A DNA stretch of 64,000 nucleotides from Yoonia ponticola (GCF_014199395.1 NZ_JACIJM010000007.1:1-64000); one strand, 5' to 3'. Positions 15,876 to 26,029 are shown, counted from the first letter of the stretch. The notes: generated by a model from the letters alone, not told the origin. Numbers and translations are program-made.

Positions 15876-15910
15876 CGGTTGGCAGGACTATGTCCTTTGC
15901 CAACCGTTTT
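15876..15910 (+). terminator. Intrinsic terminator of exported protein pair
   Basis: CGGTTGGCA (15876-15884) pairs with TGCCAACCG (15898-15906), with an inner GGAC/GTCC extension, followed by TTTT. It terminates plus-strand transcripts and overlaps the last codons of the convergent YcaQ-like gene. Confidence 0.8.
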
Positions 15911-17078
15911 CATATCTCACATCATCACATCCGCCGAACCGCGCAGCACGGGCAATTTCGCCTTGCAGACGTTTGATCCGGCCTGCCCCCATACGCACTG
16001 ATTGTTCCGGCCAGAATGCGGTCACGCCCAAGGTCGTGCCTTGGCGTTTCATGTCGATACGTCCGATCAACTGGTCGCCTTCCATCACTGGGAAAACGTA
16101 ATAGCCGTATTGGCGTTTCGCAGCGGGTACGAAAATTTCGATACGGTAGTGGAAGCCGAACAACCGCTCTGCCCGCTTACGATCCCGCAAGGCTGGATCA
16201 AAGGGCGACATGATCCGCACCCGCGTCGATAGTTTTGGTAATGTTAGGTCCAGCATGTCTGGTCGCGCAAAACTGCGGCGCAGCTTGCCATCAACGCCCG
16301 CGACGTCGACCTCGATGATCGTGTCGTCCGCAAAAGCGTTTTTGCACCATTCACGTGCCTCAGCCGGCGTGACCAGCGCAAAGAACGCGGCGATTTCGCC
16401 TGATGTCGCGAAGCCCAATTTATCCATCGCAAACCCGCAGGCCCAATCGACGGTCTCATCCGATGCGATCCGCGCATTTAACGCATCCGCAGGGATCACC
16501 CGTTCGGTGAGGTCGTAAATCTTGGTAAAGTTCTCGCGCCTGACAACCGAGACCTGCCCCGACCGCCATAAGTATTCCAACGCAGTTTTCGATGGATGCC
16601 AGTCCCACCAACCGCCCTTGCCACGGTCCTCGTCAGTGCCGACGTCACCAGATGTGCAAGACCCGTGATCCGAGATATGGCGCAGCACCTCGTCGATCTT
16701 TTTGGTGAAGTCGTCGCGCCGCCATTCTTTCCATCGGCTTTCCAACCACACGGCGTCACGGGCAAATTTTAACCGCCAATGCGGGAAGTGCGCCATGGAA
16801 ATCGCAGAGGCATCGTGGGTCCAGTGTTCAAAGACGCCCCGATCCACAGTCAGCAGATTCGATAAATGCGCAGGTCGATACTGTTGACGTCGCGACCACA
16901 GGATCAAATCATGCGCACGGGCAAAGGTATTTACTGAATCGAGTTGGACAAAGCCCAGATCGTCCACCGCAGCTTGCAGGTCCGCCCCCTTGCCTGTTCC
17001 CGTTGGCGCATCAACCAAACCATGTTTCGACAGAAAAATATGTCGGGCGCGATCATTAGGAATGACGGGAACAGTCAA
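15888..17078 (-). CDS. YcaQ-like DNA glycosylase (winged helix)
   Basis: A 396-residue protein of the YcaQ/AlkX family, bacterial glycosylases that unhook interstrand crosslinks and remove bulky alkylated bases. [10 protein letters not shown] contains the QxD motif (Q45, D47) of this family. [13 protein letters not shown] and [18 protein letters not shown] are other conserved blocks; the remainder forms repeated winged-helix units. Length is normal. It is divergent from smpB with about 100 bp between. It probably repairs crosslinks in cytoplasmic DNA; substrate range is inferred. Confidence 0.85.
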   Translation of the reverse strand: MTVPVIPNDRARHIFLSKHGLVDAPTGTGKGADLQAAVDDLGFVQLDSVNTFARAHDLILWSRRQQYRPAHLSNLLTVDRGVFEHWTHDASAISMAHFPHWRLKFARDAVWLESRWKEWRRDDFTKKIDEVLRHISDHGSCTSGDVGTDEDRGKGGWWDWHPSKTALEYLWRSGQVSVVRRENFTKIYDLTERVIPADALNARIASDETVDWACGFAMDKLGFATSGEIAAFFALVTPAEAREWCKNAFADDTIIEVDVAGVDGKLRRSFARPDMLDLTLPKLSTRVRIMSPFDPALRDRKRAERLFGFHYRIEIFVPAAKRQYGYYVFPVMEGDQLIGRIDMKRQGTTLGVTAFWPEQSVRMGAGRIKRLQGEIARAARFGGCDDVRYENGWQRT

Positions 17079-17179
17079 AGCGGTCTCACTTTTTTATACG
17101 TCTTATAACCAAAGACATTCCACACTCTGCCCAGTCCGGTCTTGTAGATCAACGACCCATCGCCTATCTCAATGCGACC

Positions 17180-17656
17180 ATGGCAAAGAAACCTAAAGAA
17201 AAGACCAATTACAAAGTCATCGCCGAAAATCGGCGTGCCCGGTACGACTATGCCATCGAGGAAGATCTCGAAGTGGGCATCATCCTGCAAGGGTCCGAAG
17301 TGAAATCGTTGCGCATTGGCCAGTCGAATATCGCTGAAAGCTACGCATCTGTGGACGATGGCGAATTGTGGCTGACGAACGCTTACATCGCGCCATATGA
17401 CGCGGCGATGTTCCCGCATGAGCCACGCCGCAAACGCAAGCTGTTGGTTCGCAATCGCGAGTTGATCAAGATGGCGAACGCCACCAACCGCGAGGGCATG
17501 ACCCTTGTGCCGCTGGTGATGTATTTCAACGACAAGGGCATGGTAAAACTCAAGATTGCGACGGCCAAAGGTAAGAAAAACCACGACAAACGCGCCACCG
17601 AAGCAAAGCGCGATTGGGGCCGTCAAAAGCAACGTCTGTTGCGGCACGGGGAATAA
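17180..17656 (+). CDS. smpB: SsrA-binding protein SmpB
   Basis: The 158-residue tmRNA-binding protein that brings SsrA to stalled ribosomes. Conserved blocks: [47 protein letters not shown] and the basic tail [17 protein letters not shown]. Length and start ([12 protein letters not shown]) are normal. It is often close to dapA in Rhodobacterales; here three genes intervene. Confidence 0.97.
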   Translation: MAKKPKEKTNYKVIAENRRARYDYAIEEDLEVGIILQGSEVKSLRIGQSNIAESYASVDDGELWLTNAYIAPYDAAMFPHEPRRKRKLLVRNRELIKMANATNREGMTLVPLVMYFNDKGMVKLKIATAKGKKNHDKRATEAKRDWGRQKQRLLRHGE

Positions 17657-17749
17657 CCCCCGCAATCTCCCATCCTTAGACGTGTCGCAAATGTGTTAAC
17701 GTCTGCGTCATAAAATAAGCGATACGCTTATCAAAAAAGGACGGGGACT

Positions 17750-18043
17750 ATGGAAACACTTATTGCACAACTTATCGCAGGTGTCGTTGGCGGCAATGCT
17801 GCTGGCGCTGGCGTGAAATCTGCCTCTATGGGCACGACATTGAATTCAATCGTTGGATTGATCGGTGGCCTTGGTAGCGGTCAGATCATCGGCATGTTGA
17901 CTGGCGGCGCTGCGGTCGCTGGCGAAGCGGCTGCCCCCGGCGGCGGTCTTGGCGATATTGTCGGCTCTCTTGTCGGCGGCGGTGCTGGCGGTGCGATCCT
18001 GACTGCAGTTGTTGGCATGATCAAAAACAAGATGGCTGGCTAA
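17750..18043 (+). CDS. Glycine/alanine-rich small membrane-type protein
   Basis: A 97-residue protein made almost entirely of G, A, V, I, L and S, with repeated GG, GAGG and GGLG patterns. It has no charged residue between K23 and the acidic pair near 60-70, and ends IKNKMAG. It could insert into membranes through small-residue packed helices or form an amphipathic assembly. The gene has its own upstream gap with a GGACGGGG ribosome site, and a strong terminator, so it is a single-gene unit. I do not recognise the family. Confidence 0.65.
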   Translation: METLIAQLIAGVVGGNAAGAGVKSASMGTTLNSIVGLIGGLGSGQIIGMLTGGAAVAGEAAAPGGGLGDIVGSLVGGGAGGAILTAVVGMIKNKMAG

Positions 18044-18062
18044 AACCCACCCCATACGCATC

Positions 18063-18092
18063 AAAGGGCGCCCGAACTGGGGCGTCCTTTTT
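18063..18092 (+). terminator. Intrinsic terminator after 17750 gene
   Basis: An 11-bp stem, AAAGGGCGCCC (18063-18073) with GGGCGTCCTTT (18080-18090, one G-U), a six-base loop and a T-rich tail, 20 bases after the stop codon. Confidence 0.88.
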
Positions 18093-18170
18093 CGTTTATG
18101 GTCAATGTTTGCTTGTCAGAGTTGACGCACCGCGATAGTCACAGCCTCGATCTTTGCAGAGGCGGACGCC

Positions 18171-19019
18171 ATGACCGACGACCCACAAACTCTCGTCAGC
18201 GCTGATTGGCTGGCGACCCATTTAAAGGACTCGGACCTGCGTATTTTCGACGCGACATGGTTCCTGCCGACAATGGAACGCGACGCAAAAGCCGAATATG
18301 ACGCGGGTCACATCCCCGGTGCGCGGTTCTTTGACATCGACGAAATATCCGACCAGCGATCAGAGCTGCCGCACATGGCACCGCCCGTCGAGAAATTCAT
18401 GTCCCGTATGCGGGCGATGGGTGTCGGCGACGGGCATCAAGTTGTGGTCTACGATTCGCTTGGTCTATTTTCCGCCGCCCGTGTCTGGTGGCTGTTCCGC
18501 CTGATGGGCCAGAAAAATATCGCCGTGCTGGATGGTGGTTTGCCGAAATGGCTGGCCGGCGGGCATCCGATTACCAAAGATAAGCCGACAATTCGCGACC
18601 GTCATATGACCGTTGTGCCGCGCAATGACCTCGTCAAAGATGTGACCCAAGTCGCGCGCGCTGCCAAGCTGGGCGATTACACCATCATCGACGCCCGCGC
18701 CGCTGACCGTTTCCGTGGCGAAGCCGACGAGCCGCGCGCCGGTATGCGCAAAGGCCACATCCCCGGCGCGTACAACGTTCCATTTACAACGCTGCTCAAT
18801 GCTGACGGCACAATGAAAGAACCTGACGGCATCCGTGCCGTCTTTACTACGGCAGGCACTGACCTGACCAAGCCTGTGATCACCACATGCGGATCAGGTG
18901 TGACAGCGGCCGTCTTGGCGCTGGCTCTCGAACGGATCGGCAAAACCGATCATTCTTTATACGACGGCTCATGGTCCGAATGGGGCATGTACGCCGATCT
19001 CCCGATACAAACCGGATAA
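18171..19019 (+). CDS. sseA: 3-mercaptopyruvate sulfurtransferase
   Basis: A 282-residue two-rhodanese-domain enzyme that moves sulfur from 3-mercaptopyruvate to an acceptor such as cyanide or a thiol. The N-terminal domain holds DAGHIPGARFFDID, and the C-terminal domain ends with the active-site loop C240-GSGVTA, the form typical of mercaptopyruvate rather than thiosulfate transferases. Only five bases separate it from the aminotransferase gene, which could supply mercaptopyruvate by transamination of cysteine; this is inference. Confidence 0.9.
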   Translation: MTDDPQTLVSADWLATHLKDSDLRIFDATWFLPTMERDAKAEYDAGHIPGARFFDIDEISDQRSELPHMAPPVEKFMSRMRAMGVGDGHQVVVYDSLGLFSAARVWWLFRLMGQKNIAVLDGGLPKWLAGGHPITKDKPTIRDRHMTVVPRNDLVKDVTQVARAAKLGDYTIIDARAADRFRGEADEPRAGMRKGHIPGAYNVPFTTLLNADGTMKEPDGIRAVFTTAGTDLTKPVITTCGSGVTAAVLALALERIGKTDHSLYDGSWSEWGMYADLPIQTG

Positions 19020-19024
19020 TTCAA

Positions 19025-20209
19025 ATGCTTGAAAACCTGATTGCACAACCCGCCGATAAAATTCTCGCGCTGATGGCCGCCTACAAGGCCGACCCGCGTG
19101 ACACCAAAGTTGACCTTGGCGTTGGCGTCTACAAAGACGCATCCGGCAATACGCCTGTGATGCGGGCCGTCAAAGAGGCAGAGCGCCGGATTTTGGCAGA
19201 CCAATCGTCCAAGTCCTACACTGGTCTTGCTGGCGACCCTGCGTTTTCCGACGCGATGATCGACCTTGTTCTGGACGGCGCGGTTGCCCGTGACCGTATC
19301 GCTGCAGTCGCCACACCCGGCGGCACAGGCGCTATTCGTCAGGCGCTAGAACTGATCAAAATGGCTGCACCGGACGCAACTGTTTGGCTGTCGAACCCGA
19401 CATGGCCGAACCACCCGTCGATTATCAAATACCTCGGCATGAAGATGTTCGAATACCGCTATTTCGACAGCGAGACACGCGGTGTCGATTTTGCGGGCCT
19501 TATCGAAGATCTCGGCACTGTGCCTGCGGGCGACGTGGTGCTGATCCACGGCTGCTGCCACAATCCGACAGGCGCGAACCTGACAGCCGAGCAATTGAGC
19601 GAAGTCATCGCCCTGCTGAAATCACGCGGTGCGATCCCGCTGGTAGATATTGCCTACCAAGGGTTTGGCGACGGGCTGGACGACGATGCGCAGGCGACCC
19701 GCGCGATTGCTTCTTCGTTTGATGAAGTGTTGATTGCCGCCTCTTGTTCCAAGAACTTTGGCATCTACCGCGAGCGCACTGGCATCCTGATGGCGATTTC
19801 CGCCACTGCTGAAGGCCAACCACTGACACAGCAAACGCTCGCGTTTTTGAACCGCCAGAACTATTCGTTCCCGCCAGACCATGGTGCGCGTGTTGTAACC
19901 ACAATTCTGACTGATCCCGAACTGCGGGCTGATTGGGAAGCTGAATTGGAAGAAACTCGCAACGGCATGTTAGCCCTGCGCCAGCAGCTTGCCGACGAGC
20001 TGAAGCGTTTGACAAATTCGGATCGCTTTAGCTTTCTCGCGGATCACCGCGGCATGTTCTCTCGTCTTGGGACAACGCCTGAGATGGTCGAAAAGCTACG
20101 GGCTGATCACGGGATTTACATGGTTGGCGATAGCCGCATGAACATTGCGGGCTTGAACGCAAAGACCGTGCCGATCCTTGCCAAAGCGATTGTCGACGCT
20201 GGTATCTAA
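19025..20209 (+). CDS. Aromatic/aspartate aminotransferase, class I
   Basis: A 394-residue PLP enzyme of the TyrB/AspC subgroup. Visible are DLGVGVYKDASGNTPVM, HNPTG (179-183), the PLP lysine K243 in CSKNFGIYRERTG and the C-terminal RMNIAGL with the substrate-carboxylate arginine. It would transaminate aspartate or aromatic amino acids with 2-oxoglutarate. The start is ATG 19025, five bases after the sulfurtransferase stop; the longer frame runs into sseA and is rejected. A double-palindrome repeat follows. Confidence 0.9.
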   Translation: MLENLIAQPADKILALMAAYKADPRDTKVDLGVGVYKDASGNTPVMRAVKEAERRILADQSSKSYTGLAGDPAFSDAMIDLVLDGAVARDRIAAVATPGGTGAIRQALELIKMAAPDATVWLSNPTWPNHPSIIKYLGMKMFEYRYFDSETRGVDFAGLIEDLGTVPAGDVVLIHGCCHNPTGANLTAEQLSEVIALLKSRGAIPLVDIAYQGFGDGLDDDAQATRAIASSFDEVLIAASCSKNFGIYRERTGILMAISATAEGQPLTQQTLAFLNRQNYSFPPDHGARVVTTILTDPELRADWEAELEETRNGMLALRQQLADELKRLTNSDRFSFLADHRGMFSRLGTTPEMVEKLRADHGIYMVGDSRMNIAGLNAKTVPILAKAIVDAGI

Positions 20210-20246
20210 AAGAACTGGCGGAGGGATCGCCCTCCGCCTCGCCACA

Positions 20247-20286
20247 CCAAATTTTTGAAAATTTGGACGATTTTTTAGAAAAATCG
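20247..20286 (+). repeat. Paired palindrome element, copy 1
   Basis: Two adjacent A+T-rich palindromes: CCAAATTTTTGAAAATTTGG (20247-20266) and CGATTTTTTAGAAAAATCG (20268-20286), followed by GCGCG. A very similar pair is at 49075-49115. It lies 38 bases beyond the aminotransferase stop and may act as a terminator through the T-run in the second palindrome. Confidence 0.65.
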
Positions 20287-20398
20287 CGCGACACGCGACG
20301 CTAATGCTGCGCTTGCGAAATGATACTTGCCATCCATCGCGCAACATTCTACCTCTTGAGTAACGAATTACGTAACTTTGATACTCGAAGGATCGCAA

Positions 20399-21355
20399 AT
20401 GTCATTCCGCCTGCAACCCGCCCCACCTGCACGCCCAAACCGTTGCCAGCTTTTCGGTCCCGGCTCGAACACAAAGCTGTTTCCGAAAATGGCAGCCTCG
20501 GACGCTGACGTGATCAATCTCGACCTCGAAGATTCGGTGTCGCCCTCCGACAAAGACGCCGCGCGTGCGAATATCATCGAAGCAATCAATACCATCGATT
20601 GGAACACAAAATACCTGTCGGTGCGGATCAATTCGCTTGATACGCCTTACTGGTATCGCGACGTTGTGGACCTGCTGGAACAAGCAGGCGACCGCATCGA
20701 CCAGATTATGATCCCCAAAGTCGGATGCGCCGCTGACGTTTATGCCGTCGATGCGTTGATTACCGCAATTGAACGCGCCAAAGGTCGGACCAAACCCGTG
20801 TCGCTAGAGGTCATCATCGAATCCGCTGCGGGCATCGCCCATGTTGAAGAAATCGCAGCCTCGTCCCCGCGCCTGCAAGCTATGTCGTTGGGCGCTGCCG
20901 ACTTTGCCGCGTCGATGGGGATGCAGACCACAGGCATCGGCGGCACGCAAGAAAACTACTACATGCAGCACGGCGAAAATCGTCATTTCTCGGACCCGTG
21001 GCACTGGGCGCAGGCCGCTATTGTGGCTGCGTGCCGGACACATGGCATCTTGCCAGTCGACGGCCCGTTTGGTGATTTCTCTGACGACGAAGGTTTCCGC
21101 GCACAGGCCAAACGGTCAGCGACGCTTGGCATGGTTGGGAAATGGGCGATCCACCCGAAACAAATCGCTCTGTCGAACGAGGTTTTCACCCCATCAGAAG
21201 AGGCCGTCGCCGAAGCCCGCGAAATCCTAGCCGCGATGAAAGACGCAACCGCACGCGGCGAGGGCGCGACCGTCTACAAAGGTCGCCTTGTTGATATCGC
21301 ATCGATTAAACAAGCCGAAGTCATCGTGGCCCAATCTGAGTTGATCGCTGGGTAA
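20399..21355 (+). CDS. mcl1: L-malyl-CoA/beta-methylmalyl-CoA lyase
   Basis: A 318-residue CitE-like lyase of the ethylmalonyl-CoA pathway, which cleaves beta-methylmalyl-CoA to glyoxylate and propionyl-CoA and handles malyl-CoA. Conserved blocks: LFGPGSNTKLFPKMAAS, VINLDLEDSVSPSDK (metal and substrate site), LEVIIESAAGIAHVEEIA and GAADFAASMGMQT. Length equals the Rhodobacter Mcl1. ATG 20399 has AAGGA nine bases upstream. It indicates acetyl-CoA assimilation without the glyoxylate shunt. A 190-bp upstream gap holds its promoter. Confidence 0.93.
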   Translation: MSFRLQPAPPARPNRCQLFGPGSNTKLFPKMAASDADVINLDLEDSVSPSDKDAARANIIEAINTIDWNTKYLSVRINSLDTPYWYRDVVDLLEQAGDRIDQIMIPKVGCAADVYAVDALITAIERAKGRTKPVSLEVIIESAAGIAHVEEIAASSPRLQAMSLGAADFAASMGMQTTGIGGTQENYYMQHGENRHFSDPWHWAQAAIVAACRTHGILPVDGPFGDFSDDEGFRAQAKRSATLGMVGKWAIHPKQIALSNEVFTPSEEAVAEAREILAAMKDATARGEGATVYKGRLVDIASIKQAEVIVAQSELIAG

Positions 21356-21479
21356 GCGATACGGGATGGCAGGAGGGGTGTCGGCCCTGCCGCACGTCTT
21401 CTTGTCATCCCACGCTCACACCATTGCAACTTACCCTCATCACACCCTATATCTGACGTGTTGATACATAAGGCGCGTC

Positions 21480-22442
21480 ATGACCCAATACCTTGAGTTT
21501 GAAAAACCACTGGCAGAGATCGAAGGCAAAGCGAACGAATTGCGCGCTATGGCCCGTGACAATCCAGAGGCCGGTGTTGAAAAAGAAGCAGCACAGCTGG
21601 ATCAGAAAGCAAACGATCTGCTAGAGCAGCTCTATGCTGGCCTGACCCCTTGGCGCAAATGCCAAGTTGCGCGTCACCCAGAGCGGCCGCATTGCCAAGA
21701 TTATATCAACGCGATTTTCACCGAATACACGCCGCTCGCGGGTGATCGGAATTTTGCGGATGATCACGCTGTTATGGGCGGCATTGCCCGTCTTGATGGC
21801 CGCCCTGTCATGGTGATCGGCCATGAAAAAGGCAACGACACAAAATCCCGCATTGAACGTAATTTCGGAATGGCCCGCCCCGAAGGGTATCGCAAAGCAA
21901 TCCGTCTGATGGATTTAGCTGACCGTTTTGGCCTGCCAGTGATCACGCTGGTCGATACTCCCGGCGCGTATCCCGGCAAAGGCGCCGAAGAACGCGGTCA
22001 ATCCGAAGCCATTGCGCGGTCCACGGAAAAATGTCTCGACATCACCGTGCCGCTGATTTCGGTTGTGATCGGCGAAGGCGGCTCTGGTGGTGCTGTGGCT
22101 TTTGCGACGGCAAACCGGATCGCGATGCTGGAACATTCGATCTACTCGGTGATCAGCCCAGAAGGCTGCGCATCGATCCTGTGGAAAGACGCTGGCAAAG
22201 CGAACGAAGCTGCCGAAGCGCTGCGCCTCACTGCCCAAAACCTAAAAGAAATGGGCGTTTGTGATCTGATCATCAAGGAACCCAAAGGCGGCGCACATCG
22301 TGCTCCTGTGGACGCTATCGAATCTGTGCGGGACGCGCTGATCACTATGGTTGATGATCTGGGTAAGCTGTCCGGCAAAGAAGCACGCGCGAGCCGCCGT
22401 CAGAAATACCTCAAACTCGGGTCCAAAGGTCTGGCAGCTTAA
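21480..22442 (+). CDS. accA: Acetyl-CoA carboxylase carboxyltransferase alpha
   Basis: A 320-residue cytoplasmic subunit that transfers the carboxyl group from biotin to acetyl-CoA to make malonyl-CoA for fatty acids. Typical blocks: [56 protein letters not shown] and [12 protein letters not shown]. Length is standard. The M50 peptidase gene begins three bases after the stop, so they form an operon. Confidence 0.97.
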   Translation: MTQYLEFEKPLAEIEGKANELRAMARDNPEAGVEKEAAQLDQKANDLLEQLYAGLTPWRKCQVARHPERPHCQDYINAIFTEYTPLAGDRNFADDHAVMGGIARLDGRPVMVIGHEKGNDTKSRIERNFGMARPEGYRKAIRLMDLADRFGLPVITLVDTPGAYPGKGAEERGQSEAIARSTEKCLDITVPLISVVIGEGGSGGAVAFATANRIAMLEHSIYSVISPEGCASILWKDAGKANEAAEALRLTAQNLKEMGVCDLIIKEPKGGAHRAPVDAIESVRDALITMVDDLGKLSGKEARASRRQKYLKLGSKGLAA

Positions 22443-22445
22443 GTC

Positions 22446-23126
22446 ATGCAAGTCCTGCGCGGGCATTGGCAACTGATCGCGTTGATCGGGCTTGTGTTCG
22501 CGCTGTGGCAAACGCCTGTCACCATTCCGCTGAAAATCCTGATCGTGTTTCTGCACGAACTGTCCCACGCCGCGATGACCGTCCTGACTGGCGGTGAAGT
22601 GGTCAGTCTGACGTTATCAGCGGATCAAGGCGGGGCCGTCTGGTCGATTGGCGGTAATCGGTTTCTCACGCTCACTGCTGGCTATCTTGGGTCGCTGCTG
22701 ATCGGACTTGTTCTGCTGATTGCTGCGACACGAACCCATGCGGATCGGGCGATTATGGGCATCTTTGGCGTTCTGATGCTCGTGGTTACTGCACTGTATA
22801 TCCGTGATGGTTTTGCGATCATTTTTTGTGTTGGCACGGGCGCGCTGATGCTCGTCACCGCGCGTTTTCTGCCCCATGACGTCAACGACCTGATCTTGCG
22901 TGTGATCGGCCTGACCAGCATGGTCTACGTGCCTTACGACATCTTTAGCGACACGATTGCACGGTCGGACCTGCGTTCCGACGCCCGTATGCTAGCCGAA
23001 GAATTTGGTGGCGCGACCATCATGTGGGGCGGTATTTGGCTCGTGATCAGTGTCGCGGTGATTGGCATGAGCCTGTGGCGCGGGCTTGGCCCGTCGTCCA
23101 ACATTGCGCTCCGCAAAACACATTAA
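22446..23126 (+). CDS. M50-type membrane metallopeptidase
   Basis: A 226-residue multi-helix inner-membrane protein with the zinc motif HELSH (HExxH) in FLHELSHAAMTVLTGGEV around residue 40, near the membrane surface. Homologues are M50B-like site-2-type proteases of unknown substrate. A second zinc ligand may be the D in the loop around DLILRV or YVPYDIFSD. It directly follows accA. Its stop abuts the stop of the convergent flavoprotein gene with no spacing. Confidence 0.8.
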   Translation: MQVLRGHWQLIALIGLVFALWQTPVTIPLKILIVFLHELSHAAMTVLTGGEVVSLTLSADQGGAVWSIGGNRFLTLTAGYLGSLLIGLVLLIAATRTHADRAIMGIFGVLMLVVTALYIRDGFAIIFCVGTGALMLVTARFLPHDVNDLILRVIGLTSMVYVPYDIFSDTIARSDLRSDARMLAEEFGGATIMWGGIWLVISVAVIGMSLWRGLGPSSNIALRKTH

Positions 23127-23738
23127 CTACCACATCGTTTTGTCGGCACGCGCGTCCCATTCGGCGTCGTAAGTCGCGCCGTCAAAGCCCAATTCGATCT
23201 CTGTCAATATCTGCCCGACAGATGGCAAACCGCCGCTTTCATCGCCCGACGTCCACGTTTTTGCGCGCATCAATGCACGGGCGCATTGGCTGTAAACTTC
23301 GACAATAGACACCACGATGACGGACCGTGGCGCGTGGCCTTTGTCGGAAAACAGCGCGAGCGTCTCGGGATCAACCGACACAATCGCTGTCCCGTTCACA
23401 CGTACCACATTGGTCGATCCCGGCACCATAAACATCAAGCTCACACGTCCATCGCTGACGATATTTCGCAGGCTATCCATCCGGTTATTGCCGCGCCAAT
23501 CGGGCATTAGCAGCGTTTTGACGTCCTGAATACGGACCACCGGACCATCATCGCCCCGCGGTGAGCCATCGGTGCCGTCAGGTCCGACTGTGCTGAGAAT
23601 ACAAAGCCGCGACCGCGCAATCCACGCAGCATAAGATGGGGTTAAATGATCCGTAACCTTCAGGATCGACGCCTTACCGGGTGTTCCATATAGCGCCTCA
23701 AGCGCTGCGATATCGCTGATCTGATGCGGCTTAGTCAC
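23127..23738 (-). CDS. PPOX-type FMN-binding flavoprotein
   Basis: A roughly 203-residue pyridoxamine-phosphate-oxidase-fold protein. SRLCILSTVGPDGTDGSPRGD and VSLMFMVPGSTNVVRVNGTA are the FMN-binding barrel strands of the MSMEG_1061-like subgroup. The start is GTG 23738 or TTG 23747; both overlap the end of plsC. It is the last gene of the ftsE-ftsX-plsC run. The reaction is unknown. Confidence 0.8.
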   Translation of the reverse strand: MTKPHQISDIAALEALYGTPGKASILKVTDHLTPSYAAWIARSRLCILSTVGPDGTDGSPRGDDGPVVRIQDVKTLLMPDWRGNNRMDSLRNIVSDGRVSLMFMVPGSTNVVRVNGTAIVSVDPETLALFSDKGHAPRSVIVVSIVEVYSQCARALMRAKTWTSGDESGGLPSVGQILTEIELGFDGATYDAEWDARADKTMW

Positions 23739-24465
23739 GCGGCACAAATCCAGCTTCGGCGTTCAAGCGATCCGACGCTTCTTCGATCCGGCTTTCCAGC
23801 AGGGCCATGAATTCGTTCTGGGTCAGGCCCGGCGGAATTTCTTCGAGGAATTCAACGACCGCTGTGCCGGGCTTGCGATAAACACCGCGCTTTGGCCAAA
23901 ACAGGCCGATATTCAACGCAACAGGCACGCAAGGTTGCCCAAGCTGACGGTAAAGCGCACCTGTGCCCGTCTTGTACTTTGCCTTCACGCCGGGCGTGAC
24001 CCGCGTCCCTTGCGGGTAAATAATCAACTGACCGGGCTGGGCTGCACCCGCTTTGACGTCAGCCAGCATTTTGACAATCGCAGCACCACGTTTGCCGCGA
24101 TCCACAGGGATACATCCGACGCGCAGACCGAACCACCCCAAGACTGGCGCGTACATCAAGATACGCTTCATGATGAATTTACCGCGCGGCACAGAGCCAT
24201 ACAGCGCCAAGACGTCCAAGAACGACTGGTGCTTTGACGCGACCATGGATTCCTTTGTGGGTGGGGTGCCGCGAAATTCGACCTTGAGGCCGATCATCCA
24301 ACGCGCTGACCAGATCACGTAGTCGCAATACAGGTGGCAGGCAAAAACCGCCGCCCGCGACGAAAACAAAACGAACGGTGCGAACACAATGCCGATGACG
24401 CCCATCGCGATATACATGCTGGCGTTAAAGAACAGGGATCGAACCCATTGGATGGCATATCTCAT
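23731..24465 (-). CDS. plsC: 1-acylglycerol-3-phosphate acyltransferase
   Basis: A 244-residue inner-membrane enzyme that acylates lysophosphatidic acid to phosphatidic acid. The HX4D motif is KHQSFLD and the second motif is YPQGTRVTPG, where Q replaces the usual E, a variant common in alphaproteobacteria. An N-terminal membrane segment (SMYIAMGVIGIVFAPFVLF) anchors it. ATG 24465 overlaps the ftsX stop in ATGA, which fixes the start; the longer frame reads through ftsX. Confidence 0.92.
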   Translation of the reverse strand: MRYAIQWVRSLFFNASMYIAMGVIGIVFAPFVLFSSRAAVFACHLYCDYVIWSARWMIGLKVEFRGTPPTKESMVASKHQSFLDVLALYGSVPRGKFIMKRILMYAPVLGWFGLRVGCIPVDRGKRGAAIVKMLADVKAGAAQPGQLIIYPQGTRVTPGVKAKYKTGTGALYRQLGQPCVPVALNIGLFWPKRGVYRKPGTAVVEFLEEIPPGLTQNEFMALLESRIEEASDRLNAEAGFVPRD

Positions 24466-25361
24466 GATTGTTCCTTCAGCATACGCAACGCGGCTGTGCG
24501 CGTCGCAAAAAAGGCGGACACACCACCAATCAGGGGGATAACCAGCGGGTAGAGCCATTGAAACCCTTGAAAGCCAAGCCCCGTCAAAAAGCCGCCAGCG
24601 ACATCGGCGCTCGGCAACAACAAAACCGCGATCATCCCAAAGAACGTTCCAATCGCGGCACCCGTTAATCCGCGCAACGTAAACCTGCGCACAAAGGCGC
24701 GGGCGATGTAGATGTCTTTGGCACCGACCAAGCGCATCACACGGATGACCTGCGCGTTTGCAGCCAATGCAGCTTGTGCGGCAAGCGTGATCAACGCGAC
24801 CATCGACGCACCAATCAGCAGAATCGACACCCAGCCAAGGGTGCGCAATCGACCCGCAGCATCAATCAGTGGTTCCCGCCAGCGAGTATGATCGTCCAGA
24901 ACAGCACCCGGCACCTCGGCCTGCAATCGCGCCCGTAGGCCGATTGCGTCGTAACCGTCGTCTTGCTCGATAATCTCAATCAGCTGCGGGATCGGCAGCG
25001 TATCCAACGGCAAACCGGGCCCGAACCAAGGCTCTAACAACGCTTGTTGTTCTTCGTTGGTCAACGCACGGGCAGACGCGATACCAGGGGTGGTCTCCAA
25101 CACGTTCACAGCCGCACGTAATTGTGCATCCGCCTGATCGGCTGGGGCCGAGATCCGCAGGGTCGACGTACGGGCGAGTTCCGCAGACCATCTGTCAGCC
25201 AAACGCCCTGTGGCGAGTGATAAAGCCAGCGCAAATACCGCCAGAAACGCCATGGCACCTGCAGTGAACACGGTTAACCGCGCGGTGAAACCCGTGGGCG
25301 GCACGGTGCGATCCGCTTGTGCGTCACCGACAAGCAGATCAAGCAGAACACGGATATTCAT
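24462..25361 (-). CDS. ftsX: Cell division ABC-transporter permease FtsX
   Basis: A 299-residue membrane protein with FtsX topology: a cytoplasmic start, first helix ~30-52, a periplasmic domain (~53-165), then three helices near 175-290. GLRARLQAEVPGAVLDDH is in the periplasmic part and VMRLVGAKDIYIARAFVRRF is the cytoplasmic loop typical of FtsX. With FtsE it regulates septal peptidoglycan hydrolases. It overlaps ftsE by four bases and plsC by four bases. Confidence 0.92.
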   Translation of the reverse strand: MNIRVLLDLLVGDAQADRTVPPTGFTARLTVFTAGAMAFLAVFALALSLATGRLADRWSAELARTSTLRISAPADQADAQLRAAVNVLETTPGIASARALTNEEQQALLEPWFGPGLPLDTLPIPQLIEIIEQDDGYDAIGLRARLQAEVPGAVLDDHTRWREPLIDAAGRLRTLGWVSILLIGASMVALITLAAQAALAANAQVIRVMRLVGAKDIYIARAFVRRFTLRGLTGAAIGTFFGMIAVLLLPSADVAGGFLTGLGFQGFQWLYPLVIPLIGGVSAFFATRTAALRMLKEQS

Positions 25362-26029
25362 AGCTCTGCCCCTGCTTGTAATAACTGACCGCCTTTGAGG
25401 CGCAGCACACGGGCGGCGACCTGTGATTTTGCAGTACGGATCAGGTTCAGGTCATGCGTCGCGATAAGCACGGTTTTCCCCATGCGGTTCAACTCTACCA
25501 GTAACGTCAGCAATCGCTGCGACATTTCCCAATCAACGTTGCCAGTCGGCTCGTCCGCGATAATCACATCAGGCGACATAATCACAGCGCGCGCAAGGGC
25601 GGCGCGTTGGCGTTCACCACCAGATAATTCGGGCGGCAGTTGATCCATTTGTTTCGCCAAACCGACCCATCCCAGCAAATCGGTCAAGTTTTCCATCAAA
25701 TCCAAACGCCCCGATACCGTCAGCGGCAGCGCGATGTTTTCTGCAATCGACAGGTGATCCAAAAACTCGCAGTTCTGATGAACAACACCGATCCGGCGTC
25801 GGATCATCGCGATCTGGTCACGGTCTAGTGCAGTGGCAGGTGTGTCAAAGACGCGGACTTCGCCGCTTGTTGCCTGCAACGCACCGTAGCACAGCTTGAG
25901 CAATGTCGTTTTGCCGGCACCCGACGGACCCGTCAAAAAATGGAACGATCCTGGCTCAAGGCTGAGGGTCAGTTGAGAGAAAAGTTCAGCCCCGCCATAG
26001 TGGTAGGCCACATTATCTAGTGCAATCAC
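25358..26029 (-). CDS. ftsE: Cell division ATP-binding protein FtsE
   Basis: A 223-residue ABC ATPase: Walker A GPSGAGKTT, signature LSGGERQRAALARA, Walker B VIIADEPTG, and the H-loop in IATHD. The start is GTG 26029 (VIALDNVAYHYGG) with AAGGAAA upstream, which matches the usual FtsE length; an ATG at 26086 would add 19 residues. First gene of the ftsE-ftsX-plsC operon, divergent from the zinc-ribbon gene. Confidence 0.93.
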   Translation of the reverse strand: MIALDNVAYHYGGAELFSQLTLSLEPGSFHFLTGPSGAGKTTLLKLCYGALQATSGEVRVFDTPATALDRDQIAMIRRRIGVVHQNCEFLDHLSIAENIALPLTVSGRLDLMENLTDLLGWVGLAKQMDQLPPELSGGERQRAALARAVIMSPDVIIADEPTGNVDWEMSQRLLTLLVELNRMGKTVLIATHDLNLIRTAKSQVAARVLRLKGGQLLQAGAEL